Position numbers and translations under genes: made by a program | Part shown: positions 44,076-52,192 of the stretch, one piece after another | Position numbering within the stretch: the stretch's first letter is position 1 | How the letters are laid out: the number at the start of each line of letters is the position of its first letter | DNA from: Sphingomonas cannabina | GTDB lineage: Bacteria > Pseudomonadota > Alphaproteobacteria > Sphingomonadales > Sphingomonadaceae | Length of the DNA: 64,000 bases | Reading direction: 5' to 3' | Assembly: GCF_021391395.1 (NCBI RefSeq) | Contig: NZ_CP090059.1 | Coordinates: 806,001-870,000, forward strand | The notes under the pieces: generated by a model | The model's input: the letters and a program-made list of their open reading frames with translations, nothing else | Told to the model about the DNA's origin: nothing | Database searches by the model: none

Positions 44076-45587
44076 TCAGCGCGGGGTGCCGGCGAGCGGC
44101 GGCGGAAAGCCCGGCACGTCGAACCTGGGGACGGTCAGCGCCACGTCGGTCGGCAGGGCCGCGGTCGCTCCCGTCCTCAGGAAATCATAGATGGCCTGCT
44201 TCGCCGCCGGGTTTTTGCGCAGCTGGTAGAAGGTGCCGTCATGCCCGGCGCGATGCACCAGGATCGCATGGCCGTTTGGGAAATAGGGCAGCAGGCCGAG
44301 CGTGTTCTCGACCGGGGTCGAAGTGTCCCAGTCGCCATGGACGAAGACGATCGGAACCGGAGTCACGATCGGTCGCCGGACGGCGTCGCCCATGTCCGGC
44401 GTCGGCCAGTCGGTGGCCGAGGCGAAGTTCGCTTCGTAGTTCCAGCTGCCGATCAGGCCGACGGCGGGGTCGGTCCGCAGCAGATAATCGCGATCGGGCG
44501 TCGCCCCCAGGCTGCTGTCGACCAGCGGCCCGATCAGCTTCACCGGGCCGGCGCGCCGGTCGTCGATCGTCTCGCGCGCCCAGTCGTCGTAATGGCCATG
44601 GTAGAGCGACAGAATGAAGGCGGGCCAATGCGCCGCGTCGTCGGTGTGGGATAGGAGCGCGAGCTGCAGATCCTCGGCGCCGAGCACTACCGTCTGCGGC
44701 CGGCCGTGGTCGTCGTTTACGGTCGCGCGCACGGGCCCGGCGGCGAAGCGCCGGTGCAGCGCCTGGATCGCCCCCATCAGCCCGCCCTCCGGCAGCCAGG
44801 GCGCCAGGCCCGGATCGCGGTCGGCGTCGTAGGCGATCCGCTGAAGCGCGGCGAACACGTGCGACGGCATGTCAAACCCGTCGTTCAGCGGTTCGACTGA
44901 CGACAGCACGGCCCGGGCCACGCCCTCGGGGTGGAAGCGGATCACCGCCAGCGCCCATTGCGAGCCGAAGCTGCCGCCGAACAGGCTGACCTTGTCATAG
45001 CCGAGCGCGCGCCGCAGATCGTCGACGTCGGTCGCGAACGCCTCGATCGTATAGCCCGACAGGTCCTTGTCGGGATTGTGCGCGACCGCGCGCCGGGCCA
45101 GCGCCTGCATCGCCAGCGCATCGGCCCGTACGGAGGCCGGCCGGTCGAGGGGAACGGCGTCGGCCGTCTCCTCGAGCATCTCGCCGCGCCGGGTGTAGCC
45201 GCGCTGCTCGACCACCACCAGGTCGCCGACGGCGCCAAAGGTCAGCCACGAGCGCAGGCGGCTGCGCGACGCCTCGTCGGTATCGGTGAAGGCACCGAGC
45301 ACGCTCAGCCCCGGACCGCCGGGAAGCCAGAAGACCGGCGGCGCGCCGGTCGGTTGCGGCGCCCTGATGCGCGCGAAGCCGATGCCGATCCGGCGGCTCG
45401 TTGGCTTGCTGCGGTTCTCGGGCACGTAGAGGGTGCCGATCTCGTACGACAGCGTCTCGCCGGTCGGGAGCGTGACGGTATGCGGCTCGATCACGATGCG
45501 GTCGGCTGGCGCCTCCGCACGCGCCGGAGCCGCCTGGACGGCGAGCGGAACGAGTGCCCAGGCCAGCATTCGCATCATCGATTGCAT
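44076..45587 (-). CDS. Secreted alpha/beta hydrolase, prolyl/tripeptidyl aminopeptidase-like
   Basis: 503 residues with a signal peptide (LAWALVPLAVQAAPARA). An alpha/beta-hydrolase core has the oxyanion segment FWLPGGPG, nucleophile elbow GGSFGS with Ser206, acid in FVHGDWDTSTP and His in HRAGHDG. The arrangement fits the TAP-like/proline-iminopeptidase family (S33). The start at 45587 is chosen for its GGGGAG box and signal peptide. It is divergent from a MarR regulator with an inverted repeat between, so it is probably the regulated target. The substrate, peptide or ester, is unknown. Confidence 0.85.
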   Translation of the reverse strand: MQSMMRMLAWALVPLAVQAAPARAEAPADRIVIEPHTVTLPTGETLSYEIGTLYVPENRSKPTSRRIGIGFARIRAPQPTGAPPVFWLPGGPGLSVLGAFTDTDEASRSRLRSWLTFGAVGDLVVVEQRGYTRRGEMLEETADAVPLDRPASVRADALAMQALARRAVAHNPDKDLSGYTIEAFATDVDDLRRALGYDKVSLFGGSFGSQWALAVIRFHPEGVARAVLSSVEPLNDGFDMPSHVFAALQRIAYDADRDPGLAPWLPEGGLMGAIQALHRRFAAGPVRATVNDDHGRPQTVVLGAEDLQLALLSHTDDAAHWPAFILSLYHGHYDDWARETIDDRRAGPVKLIGPLVDSSLGATPDRDYLLRTDPAVGLIGSWNYEANFASATDWPTPDMGDAVRRPIVTPVPIVFVHGDWDTSTPVENTLGLLPYFPNGHAILVHRAGHDGTFYQLRKNPAAKQAIYDFLRTGATAALPTDVALTVPRFDVPGFPPPLAGTPR

Positions 45588-45633
45588 GGACGCTCCCCGA
45601 AACAGCTTGCGTAGGGGAAGCTTCCGGAGATAC

Positions 45634-45664
45634 ATCTTCATGTCAAGATACTTTATATGAAGAT
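45634..45664. promoter_or_regulatory. MarR-type operator between hydrolase and marR
   Basis: ATCTTCAT (45634-45641) and ATGAAGAT (45657-45664) form a perfect 8-bp inverted repeat with centres 23 bp apart. A nested ATCTT-N6-AAGAT (45634-45649) overlaps the left arm. The 83-nt gap holds both divergent promoters. Confidence 0.6.
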
Positions 45665-45670
45665 TACGTC

Positions 45671-46192
45671 ATGCCCGAACCGACAACGCCGCCTCACCCG
45701 GACGAGGACATCGTCGACCAGTTGTTGCGCGACTGGGCGCGCGAGCGGCCGGAGCTGGACACGTCGGCGATGGCGGTGGTCGGGCGCCTGTTGCACCTGG
45801 GGGCGCTGCTGCAGTCTCGTGCCGGCAGGCATCTGCAGGATCACGGCCTCAGCTACACCGAGCTCGACGTGCTCGCCACGCTGCGGCGATCGGGCGCGCC
45901 CTATCAGCTGAGTCCGACCGCGTTGCGGAAATCGGTCCTGCTCACCTCCGGTGCGATGACGGCGTGCCTCAACCGGCTGGAGCGGCGCGGGCTGATCGGT
46001 CGCGAGCCCGACGCCGCGGATCGCCGGTTGCTGATGGCGCGGCTGACCGGCGAAGGTCTGCGCCTGGTCGAGGACGCGATCGTCTCCCATTTCACGCAGG
46101 CCGATCGGGCGATCCTGGGCCTGGAGCCGGGCGAGCGCGCCGAGCTGGCGCGCCTGCTGCGCAAGTTCAGGCTTCAGCTGCGCGAGCGCTGA
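45671..46192 (+). CDS. MarR-family transcriptional regulator
   Basis: 173 residues. The winged-helix core covers about 55-140: GLSYTELDVLATLRRSG, LSPTALRKSVLLTSGAMTACLNRLERRGLIGREPD-type recognition region, and the DRRLLMARLTGEG wing. It probably represses the divergent hydrolase and itself through the repeat at 45634-45664. The last 19 nt overlap the convergent glycosyltransferase gene. Confidence 0.92.
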   Translation: MPEPTTPPHPDEDIVDQLLRDWARERPELDTSAMAVVGRLLHLGALLQSRAGRHLQDHGLSYTELDVLATLRRSGAPYQLSPTALRKSVLLTSGAMTACLNRLERRGLIGREPDAADRRLLMARLTGEGLRLVEDAIVSHFTQADRAILGLEPGERAELARLLRKFRLQLRER

Positions 46193-47130
46193 GTCCCGTC
46201 ATCTGCGGCGGCGGCGTAGATCGCGTCGCTCCCGCCCGCCAAGGCGTAGAGGCGCCCGGCCGATTTCACCCATTGGCCGGCAATGTCGAGCCGCCGCTCG
46301 ACCTGCCATGCCATGGTCGGCAGGAGGAGCGTGCGCAGGCCCAGCAGGGCGAGCGAGCGTGCGGTGAGCGCGAGCCGCCCGAGCGCGCCGGTACGGCGCT
46401 TGCGCGCGGCCATGATGTCGGTGATCCCGATCCGCCACATGCGCCTGAGCACCCAGCTCTTGCGGGCGCGTTCGGGGCCGACCGATTCATAGACCACTGC
46501 CGACGGCGCCCAGGCGAAGGTGACGCCCGCCACGCGGAGGCGGGTCAGGAAGTCCATGTCCTCGCCGCCGCTCAAGTTGAAGGCGGGGTCGAACCACGGG
46601 CGCTCGATCGCCTCCAGCGCCCGCCGCTCGACCAGCAGGTTGTTGGCGGCATAGAGCATGTCGGTCAGGCCCTCGCGGCGCTGCTCGGGGCGGAACACCA
46701 ATGTCTGCATCGCCCAGCCGGGGGCGTCCTCGACGAATCTCGGCTCGACCGGCCCGGCGACGACGCCGGCGCCGGTGTTCCGCTGGACCAGGATCAGCTG
46801 GGCGAGCCATTCGGGACCAGGCCATTCGTCGTCGTCGATCATCGCCAGCCGGCGCATCGTGGGATAGCGCAGCGCCTGCTCGACGATGGCGTTGCGGACA
46901 TGTGTCAGCCCTGGCTCGGGTACGGTGATGATTGCGATCGGGGCGGGAAAGCCGTTCGCCGCGGCCGCGCCGGCGACCGCGACCCCTTCGCGGCCCACAT
47001 CGTCATTGTCGGCGACGAGCAGCATCGCATCCTCGATCCCCTTGAGGCGGGCCAGCGTGTCGAGCAGATGGCGCAGCCGCTCCGGCCGGCGGAAGGTTGG
47101 GACGGCGATGACGGTGCTCGGCCTGCCCAT
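46174..47130 (-). CDS. GT2 glycosyltransferase of the exopolysaccharide operon (type A, distal)
   Basis: 318 residues, GT2 fold: VIAVPTFRRPERL at the start, VADNDD, EPGLTHVRNAIVEQA, MIDDDEWPGPEW (DDD metal site) and LSGGEDMDFLTRL (acceptor/catalytic region). It resembles the protein at 51263-52192, and the two are probably paralogues. It is the last gene of the operon, starting two bases after the acyltransferase stop. Its end overlaps the convergent MarR gene by 19 nt. The donor sugar cannot be predicted. Confidence 0.88.
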   Translation of the reverse strand: MGRPSTVIAVPTFRRPERLRHLLDTLARLKGIEDAMLLVADNDDVGREGVAVAGAAAANGFPAPIAIITVPEPGLTHVRNAIVEQALRYPTMRRLAMIDDDEWPGPEWLAQLILVQRNTGAGVVAGPVEPRFVEDAPGWAMQTLVFRPEQRREGLTDMLYAANNLLVERRALEAIERPWFDPAFNLSGGEDMDFLTRLRVAGVTFAWAPSAVVYESVGPERARKSWVLRRMWRIGITDIMAARKRRTGALGRLALTARSLALLGLRTLLLPTMAWQVERRLDIAGQWVKSAGRLYALAGGSDAIYAAAADDGTQRSRS

Positions 47131-47132
47131 CG

Positions 47133-48221
47133 TCACTCGGCGGGGGCTTGCTGGAGCACCGGGCGCGGGCGCACCAGGCGCTGCTCCAGCCGCTTGACGG
47201 CGCGGTGGCCGGGCACCTCGATCAGCAGGTAGCTCGCCCAGCAGATGAGCCAGGTCACGACCAGCGTCGCGATCAGGAACGCCCAATCCCAGCCGACGAA
47301 GCCATGGCGGTGCGCGACTCCCATGCCGCGCGCGAACACGTCGCGGACCAGCGGGTGCCAGAGGTAGATCGAATAGCTGATCAGCCCGAGGTGGAACGAC
47401 ACCGGATTGGCCAGCGTCGCGCGGGCGAGGCGGCCGTCGTAATAGCCGGCGATCACCAGCAGCGGGAAGCTGATCGCAACGATCACGTCGCCGCCGGGGA
47501 TCAGGAAGGCAAGGAAGATCACGGCGCAGGCGATGACGAACCCGCGCTCGCCGCCGAGCAGCCGCTCGCACCATGGCTTCTGCGCAATGCGATAGGCGAG
47601 CACGCCGAGCGAGAAGCCGGCGACGCAGCGCAGCACCGGCAGGATCGAATCGGCGTCATTGACGTCGAGCGGCCCGCGCGAGCCGTGTCCGAGCGCCGCC
47701 ACCAGCACCAGCAGCGCGACCGAGCCGATCGCCTGCAGCCATGCCAAGCGCGAGAAGGCGATCAGCGCGATCAGCGGATAGGCGAGATAGGCGACCAGCT
47801 CGGTGCTGACCGACCAGCTGTTGCCGGCGAACGCCTGCGTGCCCCAGCCCCAGCTCTGCACCATCAGCAGGTTGGAGACGACATTGGCCGGGGTGAGGGC
47901 GACCGGCTGCTCGCCCGAGACGTTGACCAGGACGCGCAGGATGAACACCAGCGCCACCACGAAATGGAGCGGCCACACCCGCGCCATGCGGTTGACGAGG
48001 AAATCGCCGTAGCTCGCCCATCCCGGCCGCCTCACCACGCGTTCGTAATAGCCGAGCGAGATGACAAAGCCGCTCAGCACGAAGAACAGGTCGACGCAGA
48101 GATAGCCGCGCGAGAACAGCGGCATCGCAAAGGCGGCGAAGGCGGCGTGATGGGGGATATGGTAGAGCAGCACCGCCACCGCCGCGATCCCGCGAAGTCC
48201 TGTCAGCGGCGCGATCCTCAT
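47133..48221 (-). CDS. Acyltransferase family 3 membrane protein
   Basis: 362 residues with about ten membrane helices. LTGLRGIAAVAVLLYHIPHH has the conserved Arg and His of acyltransferase-3 enzymes; LCVDLFFVLSGFVISL and SYSIYLWHPL are further family marks. Such proteins O-acetylate or otherwise acylate polysaccharide. The start overlaps the GH10 stop in ATGA. In this operon it probably decorates the repeat unit. Confidence 0.9.
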   Translation of the reverse strand: MRIAPLTGLRGIAAVAVLLYHIPHHAAFAAFAMPLFSRGYLCVDLFFVLSGFVISLGYYERVVRRPGWASYGDFLVNRMARVWPLHFVVALVFILRVLVNVSGEQPVALTPANVVSNLLMVQSWGWGTQAFAGNSWSVSTELVAYLAYPLIALIAFSRLAWLQAIGSVALLVLVAALGHGSRGPLDVNDADSILPVLRCVAGFSLGVLAYRIAQKPWCERLLGGERGFVIACAVIFLAFLIPGGDVIVAISFPLLVIAGYYDGRLARATLANPVSFHLGLISYSIYLWHPLVRDVFARGMGVAHRHGFVGWDWAFLIATLVVTWLICWASYLLIEVPGHRAVKRLEQRLVRPRPVLQQAPAE

Positions 48222-49381
48222 GCGGGCATTCCCTGTGCTTGTCCTGATTGTGCGGCGCGGGTCGGCGCCTTGTCGAATGCGGCCGCCATCGCCGCCCACA
48301 GCCGCTTGCGGTTGAGATCGGCGTCGAGCGGCAGCCCGCGCGAGAATTGTCCGTCCGGCCAGCGATATTCGGGGTAGGTCGACAGCCAGGAATAGCGGTC
48401 GGACAGGCCCCAACTCAGCACCGGCCCGGCCGCGCCGCTGTCGAGCGCGACGTCGAGGAAGGCGCGGCCGACCGCAGCGACGTCGGCGTCGCGCAGGTCG
48501 AGGCGGCCCGGGCCGTGACGGTCGGCGATGTCGAATTCGGTGATCCCGATGCCGAGTCCCATGCTGCGCACCTCGGCCAAGAAATCGGCGAACACCCGTT
48601 CGGAGAAGCCCTCGCGATAGGGTTTGAGGTGACTCTGGACGCCGAGCGCATCGACGGGCACGCCGCGGGCGAGCAGCCGTTCGAGCAGCTTGAGGGTCGC
48701 GTCGCGCCGCGCCGCGCACCGGCGCGAATCATGCTCCAGCCCGAAATCGTTGAGGAACAGCCGGGCCTTGGGATCGGCCTCGCGCGCGGCGTGGAAGGCG
48801 ATGTCGATATAGCGTTCGCCGAACGCCTGCGCCCACGGGTTCTTGGCGCGCATCCCGTCGGGGCGGCCCTCCTTGGGCTCTACGGCCTCGTTGACCACGT
48901 CCCATTCGCCGATCCGCCCGGCGTAGCGGCGCATCGCGGTGTCGATGTAGCCGGTCAGCAGCGCCTCGCGCGCCGGCCCCTTGGCTTGCGCCAGCGCTGC
49001 GTCGATCCAGGGCGGGTTGTAGGTGTACCAGACCAGCGTATGCCCCCGCATCGCGAGGCCATGCTCCTCGGCGAAGTCGGCCAGTTTGTCGGCGCCGCTG
49101 AAATCGTAGCGGCCCGGCTTGGCCTGGGTGACGTGCCGCTTGAGCTCATATTCGGGGACGATCATCCCCGCCTCGCGCAGCACCGCGGCGACGAAGGGCG
49201 GATCCTTGGCGAGCTGGCTCGACTTGATCGCGCAGCCGAAACGCCGGCCGCTGCGCCGCGCCCGTGCGTCAAGGCCCGGGCCTCCGGTGTCGGGCATCGG
49301 CGGCACCGACCGCACCGCGCTGGTGGCGAGCGGCATGGCCGTCGCGGCGGCGAAGCCCGCGATGAACACGCGGCGCCTCAT
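48218..49381 (-). CDS. Divergent glycoside hydrolase family 10 enzyme
   Basis: 387 residues with an Arg-rich, TAT-like signal (MRRRVFIAGFAAATAMPLAT). The GH10 barrel is clear: acid/base Glu165 in WDVVNEAV, QSHLKPY and nucleophile Glu282 in ITEFDI. However, residues that line the xylan -1/-2 subsites in classical GH10 differ: the usual ENEMKW reads EYELKR near 77-82 and the usual HTLVWHxQ reads HTLVWYTY at 114-121. It probably cleaves a different beta-1,4-linked polymer, most plausibly the product of this locus. It overlaps the genes on both sides by ATGA junctions. Confidence 0.9.
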   Translation of the reverse strand: MRRRVFIAGFAAATAMPLATSAVRSVPPMPDTGGPGLDARARRSGRRFGCAIKSSQLAKDPPFVAAVLREAGMIVPEYELKRHVTQAKPGRYDFSGADKLADFAEEHGLAMRGHTLVWYTYNPPWIDAALAQAKGPAREALLTGYIDTAMRRYAGRIGEWDVVNEAVEPKEGRPDGMRAKNPWAQAFGERYIDIAFHAAREADPKARLFLNDFGLEHDSRRCAARRDATLKLLERLLARGVPVDALGVQSHLKPYREGFSERVFADFLAEVRSMGLGIGITEFDIADRHGPGRLDLRDADVAAVGRAFLDVALDSGAAGPVLSWGLSDRYSWLSTYPEYRWPDGQFSRGLPLDADLNRKRLWAAMAAAFDKAPTRAAQSGQAQGMPA

Positions 49382-50340
49382 ATGCGGTAGCCCTTGAAGC
49401 GGCTGAGGAAGGCGATCCACCGGTCGGCGGTGCGGCGGTAGAGGCCGTCGGGGATGATGATCTGCAGGAGCACGATCGCCGCGACGTGCGGGCGGAAGGC
49501 GCCGTGGCGAAGCGCGTCCAGATAATAGCGGAGCGCCGTGCGGCGGCTGGTCGGCCAGATGCTCTTGGCGGCGTGCCAGCCCATATAGGCCGAATAGGCG
49601 CGCGCCGAGATGTGCGGGCGCAGGTCCTTGAGCCAGGTCAGGTTGCCGATGTTCGAGCGGACCTGCGACAGGCGGTTGTCGGTCTGGCGGTCGGCCCACA
49701 GCACGGTCGCGCGCGGCGCCATCAGGAAGCGCGCGCCATGGAGCGAGAGGCGCACGGCGAAATCGGTGTCGTCGCCGAAGCGGACGTCCTCGCGGTAGCG
49801 CACCGTCCGGGCGAGCCCGCGCGGGAGGGCGAGGCTGCTCGTCTGGATGAAGCCGCGCTCGCACATCAGGTAACGGTCGACGCTCTCGCCGAGGCGGATC
49901 TCGCGATAGGGCTTGAGGAAGCGGCGGCCCGAGCCGCGGTCGACGATCACGCGGCTGTAGGCGACGATGTCGTCGCCCTGCGCCAGCAGCGGCAGCAGGT
50001 CGGCGAGATGCTCGGGCAGGAACCGGTCGTCCGAATCGAGGAAGGCGACGTAGCGCCCGCGCGCCTCGGTGATGCCGCGGTTGCGCGCGGCGGAGGCGCC
50101 GGCATTGTCCTGGACGATGACGTGGAGGCGCGGATCGGGGATCGCCGCGAGCGCCTCGGGCGTGCGGTCGCTCGATCCGTCGTCGACGACGATCACCTCG
50201 ATATCGCGGACGGTCTGGGCGAGCGCCGATTCCACCGCCTCGATAACGGTCGCGTGGCGGTTGTAGGTCGGCACCACCACCGAGAAGAGCGGCGGCTCCT
50301 CCACTTCGGCCGGTCCCAGAGGGCGGACGGCGCGCGCCAT
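49378..50340 (-). CDS. GT2 glycosyltransferase (type B, second copy)
   Basis: 320 residues. VVVPTYNRHATVIEAVESAL opens a GT-A fold, followed by VVDDGSSD, NAGASAARNRGITEARG and AFLDSDDRFLPE (DxD). The protein at 50340-51266 shares the same block in almost the same words, so the two adjacent genes look like a tandem duplication. Start ATG 50340 shares one base with the upstream stop (TAATG). Predicted to add one sugar of the repeat unit on the cytoplasmic face. Confidence 0.9.
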   Translation of the reverse strand: MARAVRPLGPAEVEEPPLFSVVVPTYNRHATVIEAVESALAQTVRDIEVIVVDDGSSDRTPEALAAIPDPRLHVIVQDNAGASAARNRGITEARGRYVAFLDSDDRFLPEHLADLLPLLAQGDDIVAYSRVIVDRGSGRRFLKPYREIRLGESVDRYLMCERGFIQTSSLALPRGLARTVRYREDVRFGDDTDFAVRLSLHGARFLMAPRATVLWADRQTDNRLSQVRSNIGNLTWLKDLRPHISARAYSAYMGWHAAKSIWPTSRRTALRYYLDALRHGAFRPHVAAIVLLQIIIPDGLYRRTADRWIAFLSRFKGYRI

Positions 50341-51266
50341 TACTTGCCCGCCTGGCCGAAGCGATGGACGAACTGGTTGACGAGCGAGCGGTAGAGCGAC
50401 TTGGGGAGGTAGGAGCGCAGCAGCTGCCGGGCGAGGATGCGCGGCGGCACCCCGCCGAACAACAGCCCCCGCACCAGCTCGCGGATCGTCGCGATCGGGC
50501 GGATCGGCGCCATGTGATAGGCGAGCACGGTCGCGCGGTAGCCGTGGCGGGCGCGGTTGGTGAGCAGGTGGCCGCAACGATCGAGCCAGTCGAGCGAGGT
50601 CTCGTAGCCGCGGACGTAGGATGTGCGCCCCATCTCGGTCGCGTCGAGCCAGATCGTCAGCGGCTGCTCGATCATGCGGAAGCGCGCGCCCTCGACCTGA
50701 AGGCGGACGCTGAAGTCGAGGTCCTGGCCCTTCTTGAGCGCGGGATCGAAGCGCACCCGCTTGGCGAGGGCGGCGGGCACCACCAGCGTCGAAGTCTGCA
50801 TGAACTGGTTGGCGCAAAACAGATACTCGCCGACGTCCTCGTCCTCGCGGATGCCGCGGTCGGGGCGGACCCAGTAGCGGTCGACGCCGCGGTCGACCTT
50901 CATCTGCGAATAGAGCACGGTGAGCTCGTCGTGCGGCAGCGCGGCCGCCATGATCGAGAGCTTGCCCGGCAGGAACTGGTCGTCCGAATCGAGGAAGGCG
51001 ACATAGCGCCCGCGCGCTTCCTCGATGCCGCGGTTGCGCGCCGCGCCGCCGCCGGCATTGGCCTGCCGGATGTAGCGGATGCGCGGGTCGCCGAACGCGG
51101 CGATCACCGGGGCGGGATCGTCCTTCGACCCGTCGTCGACGACGATGATCTCGAAGTCCTGATAATCCTGGTCGAGCACCGACCGGATCGTCTTCCCGAC
51201 GATGGCGGCGCGATTGTAGAGCGGGATCACCACCGAGAAAGTGGGCTGGATCGGGTCGTGCATCAT
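50340..51266 (-). CDS. GT2 glycosyltransferase (type B, first copy)
   Basis: 308 residues with VVIPLYNRAAIVGKTIRSVL, VVDDGSKDD, NAGGGAARNRGIEEARG and AFLDSDDQFLPG. It is a close paralogue of the next gene. Both keep the QTSTLVVP/QTSSLALP and DxDFxVRL segments. Start ATG 51266 overlaps the upstream stop. The donor is unknown. Confidence 0.9.
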   Translation of the reverse strand: MMHDPIQPTFSVVIPLYNRAAIVGKTIRSVLDQDYQDFEIIVVDDGSKDDPAPVIAAFGDPRIRYIRQANAGGGAARNRGIEEARGRYVAFLDSDDQFLPGKLSIMAAALPHDELTVLYSQMKVDRGVDRYWVRPDRGIREDEDVGEYLFCANQFMQTSTLVVPAALAKRVRFDPALKKGQDLDFSVRLQVEGARFRMIEQPLTIWLDATEMGRTSYVRGYETSLDWLDRCGHLLTNRARHGYRATVLAYHMAPIRPIATIRELVRGLLFGGVPPRILARQLLRSYLPKSLYRSLVNQFVHRFGQAGK

Positions 51267-52192
51267 GCGCCGTGCACCTTGCTGTATTCCTCGTAACGAT
51301 GGCCGGTGAGCGCCGCGATCTTGCCGGCGGCGCGATAGACCTGACCGAGCCGGACGATGCGCTTGCCGCGGTCGAGCGTCAGCGCGGCGCCGATCCCGCC
51401 GATCACGACCCCGCCGGCGATGCGCGGCGCCTCGGCGGCGGCGGCCTTGAAGCGGCTCGAATGGAAGATATCGATCAGCATGTCGGTCATGCCGATGCGG
51501 TAGCCGCGCATCAGCAGCCATTTCGAGGTGATGCGGCTCGCCGGGATCAGCTCGGTGACGCGGGCGTCCTCGGCCCAGGCGAAGCGGGCACCGGCGCGCT
51601 GCATCCGGGTGAAGAGCTGCTTGTCCGACCCGCCGGTCAGCGCCATCTGCTCGTTGAAGGGCCGCTCGCCGATCGACCGCAGAGCGTCGGCAGCGATGAG
51701 CACGTTGGCGGTGCTGTCGACCAGGGGGACCGGGCCGGAGGTGCCGCGCGACTTGGGCTGGAGCAGCGGATGCGCCTTCGCCCAGGGCGCGACCTCGCCC
51801 TCCAGCTCGCGCAGCACCGCGCCGCCGACCACGTCGGCGCCGGTCGCCGCCTGGCAGGCGAGCATCGCCTCGACCCAGCCGGGCTCGGCCGCCTCGTCGT
51901 CGTCGAGCATCGCCACGAAGCGGACGCCCGGCAGCGCCAATGCCGCCGCGACCAACGCGTTGCGCGCCTGGGGAATGCCGGGCTCGGCCACCGTCAGCAG
52001 GTGGAGCGGCCAGCGATAGCCCTCGGCCCGGAGCATCTCCGCGGCGGCGATGCCCTCGCGGCCCTCGCCGTCGTTGTCGGCGACGACCACGGCCACGTCA
52101 CGCGCGGTGTCCAGCGCCGCCAGCGAGCGGAGCGTGCGCGTCAGGCCCTGCGGGCGCTTGCGGGTGGCGACGCAGATCGCGACGTCGGTCAT
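51263..52192 (-). CDS. GT2 glycosyltransferase (type A, proximal)
   Basis: 309 residues. ICVATRKRPQGLTRTLRSLA, VADNDGEGREGIA, EPGIPQARNALVAAAL, MLDDDEAAEPGW and LTGGSDKQLFTRM parallel the blocks of the distal GT at 46174-47130. It overlaps the polymerase gene upstream (ATGA). It is one of four GT2 enzymes that could build a repeat unit of about five or six sugars together with the priming transferase and WecG-type GT. Confidence 0.88.
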   Translation of the reverse strand: MTDVAICVATRKRPQGLTRTLRSLAALDTARDVAVVVADNDGEGREGIAAAEMLRAEGYRWPLHLLTVAEPGIPQARNALVAAALALPGVRFVAMLDDDEAAEPGWVEAMLACQAATGADVVGGAVLRELEGEVAPWAKAHPLLQPKSRGTSGPVPLVDSTANVLIAADALRSIGERPFNEQMALTGGSDKQLFTRMQRAGARFAWAEDARVTELIPASRITSKWLLMRGYRIGMTDMLIDIFHSSRFKAAAAEAPRIAGGVVIGGIGAALTLDRGKRIVRLGQVYRAAGKIAALTGHRYEEYSKVHGA

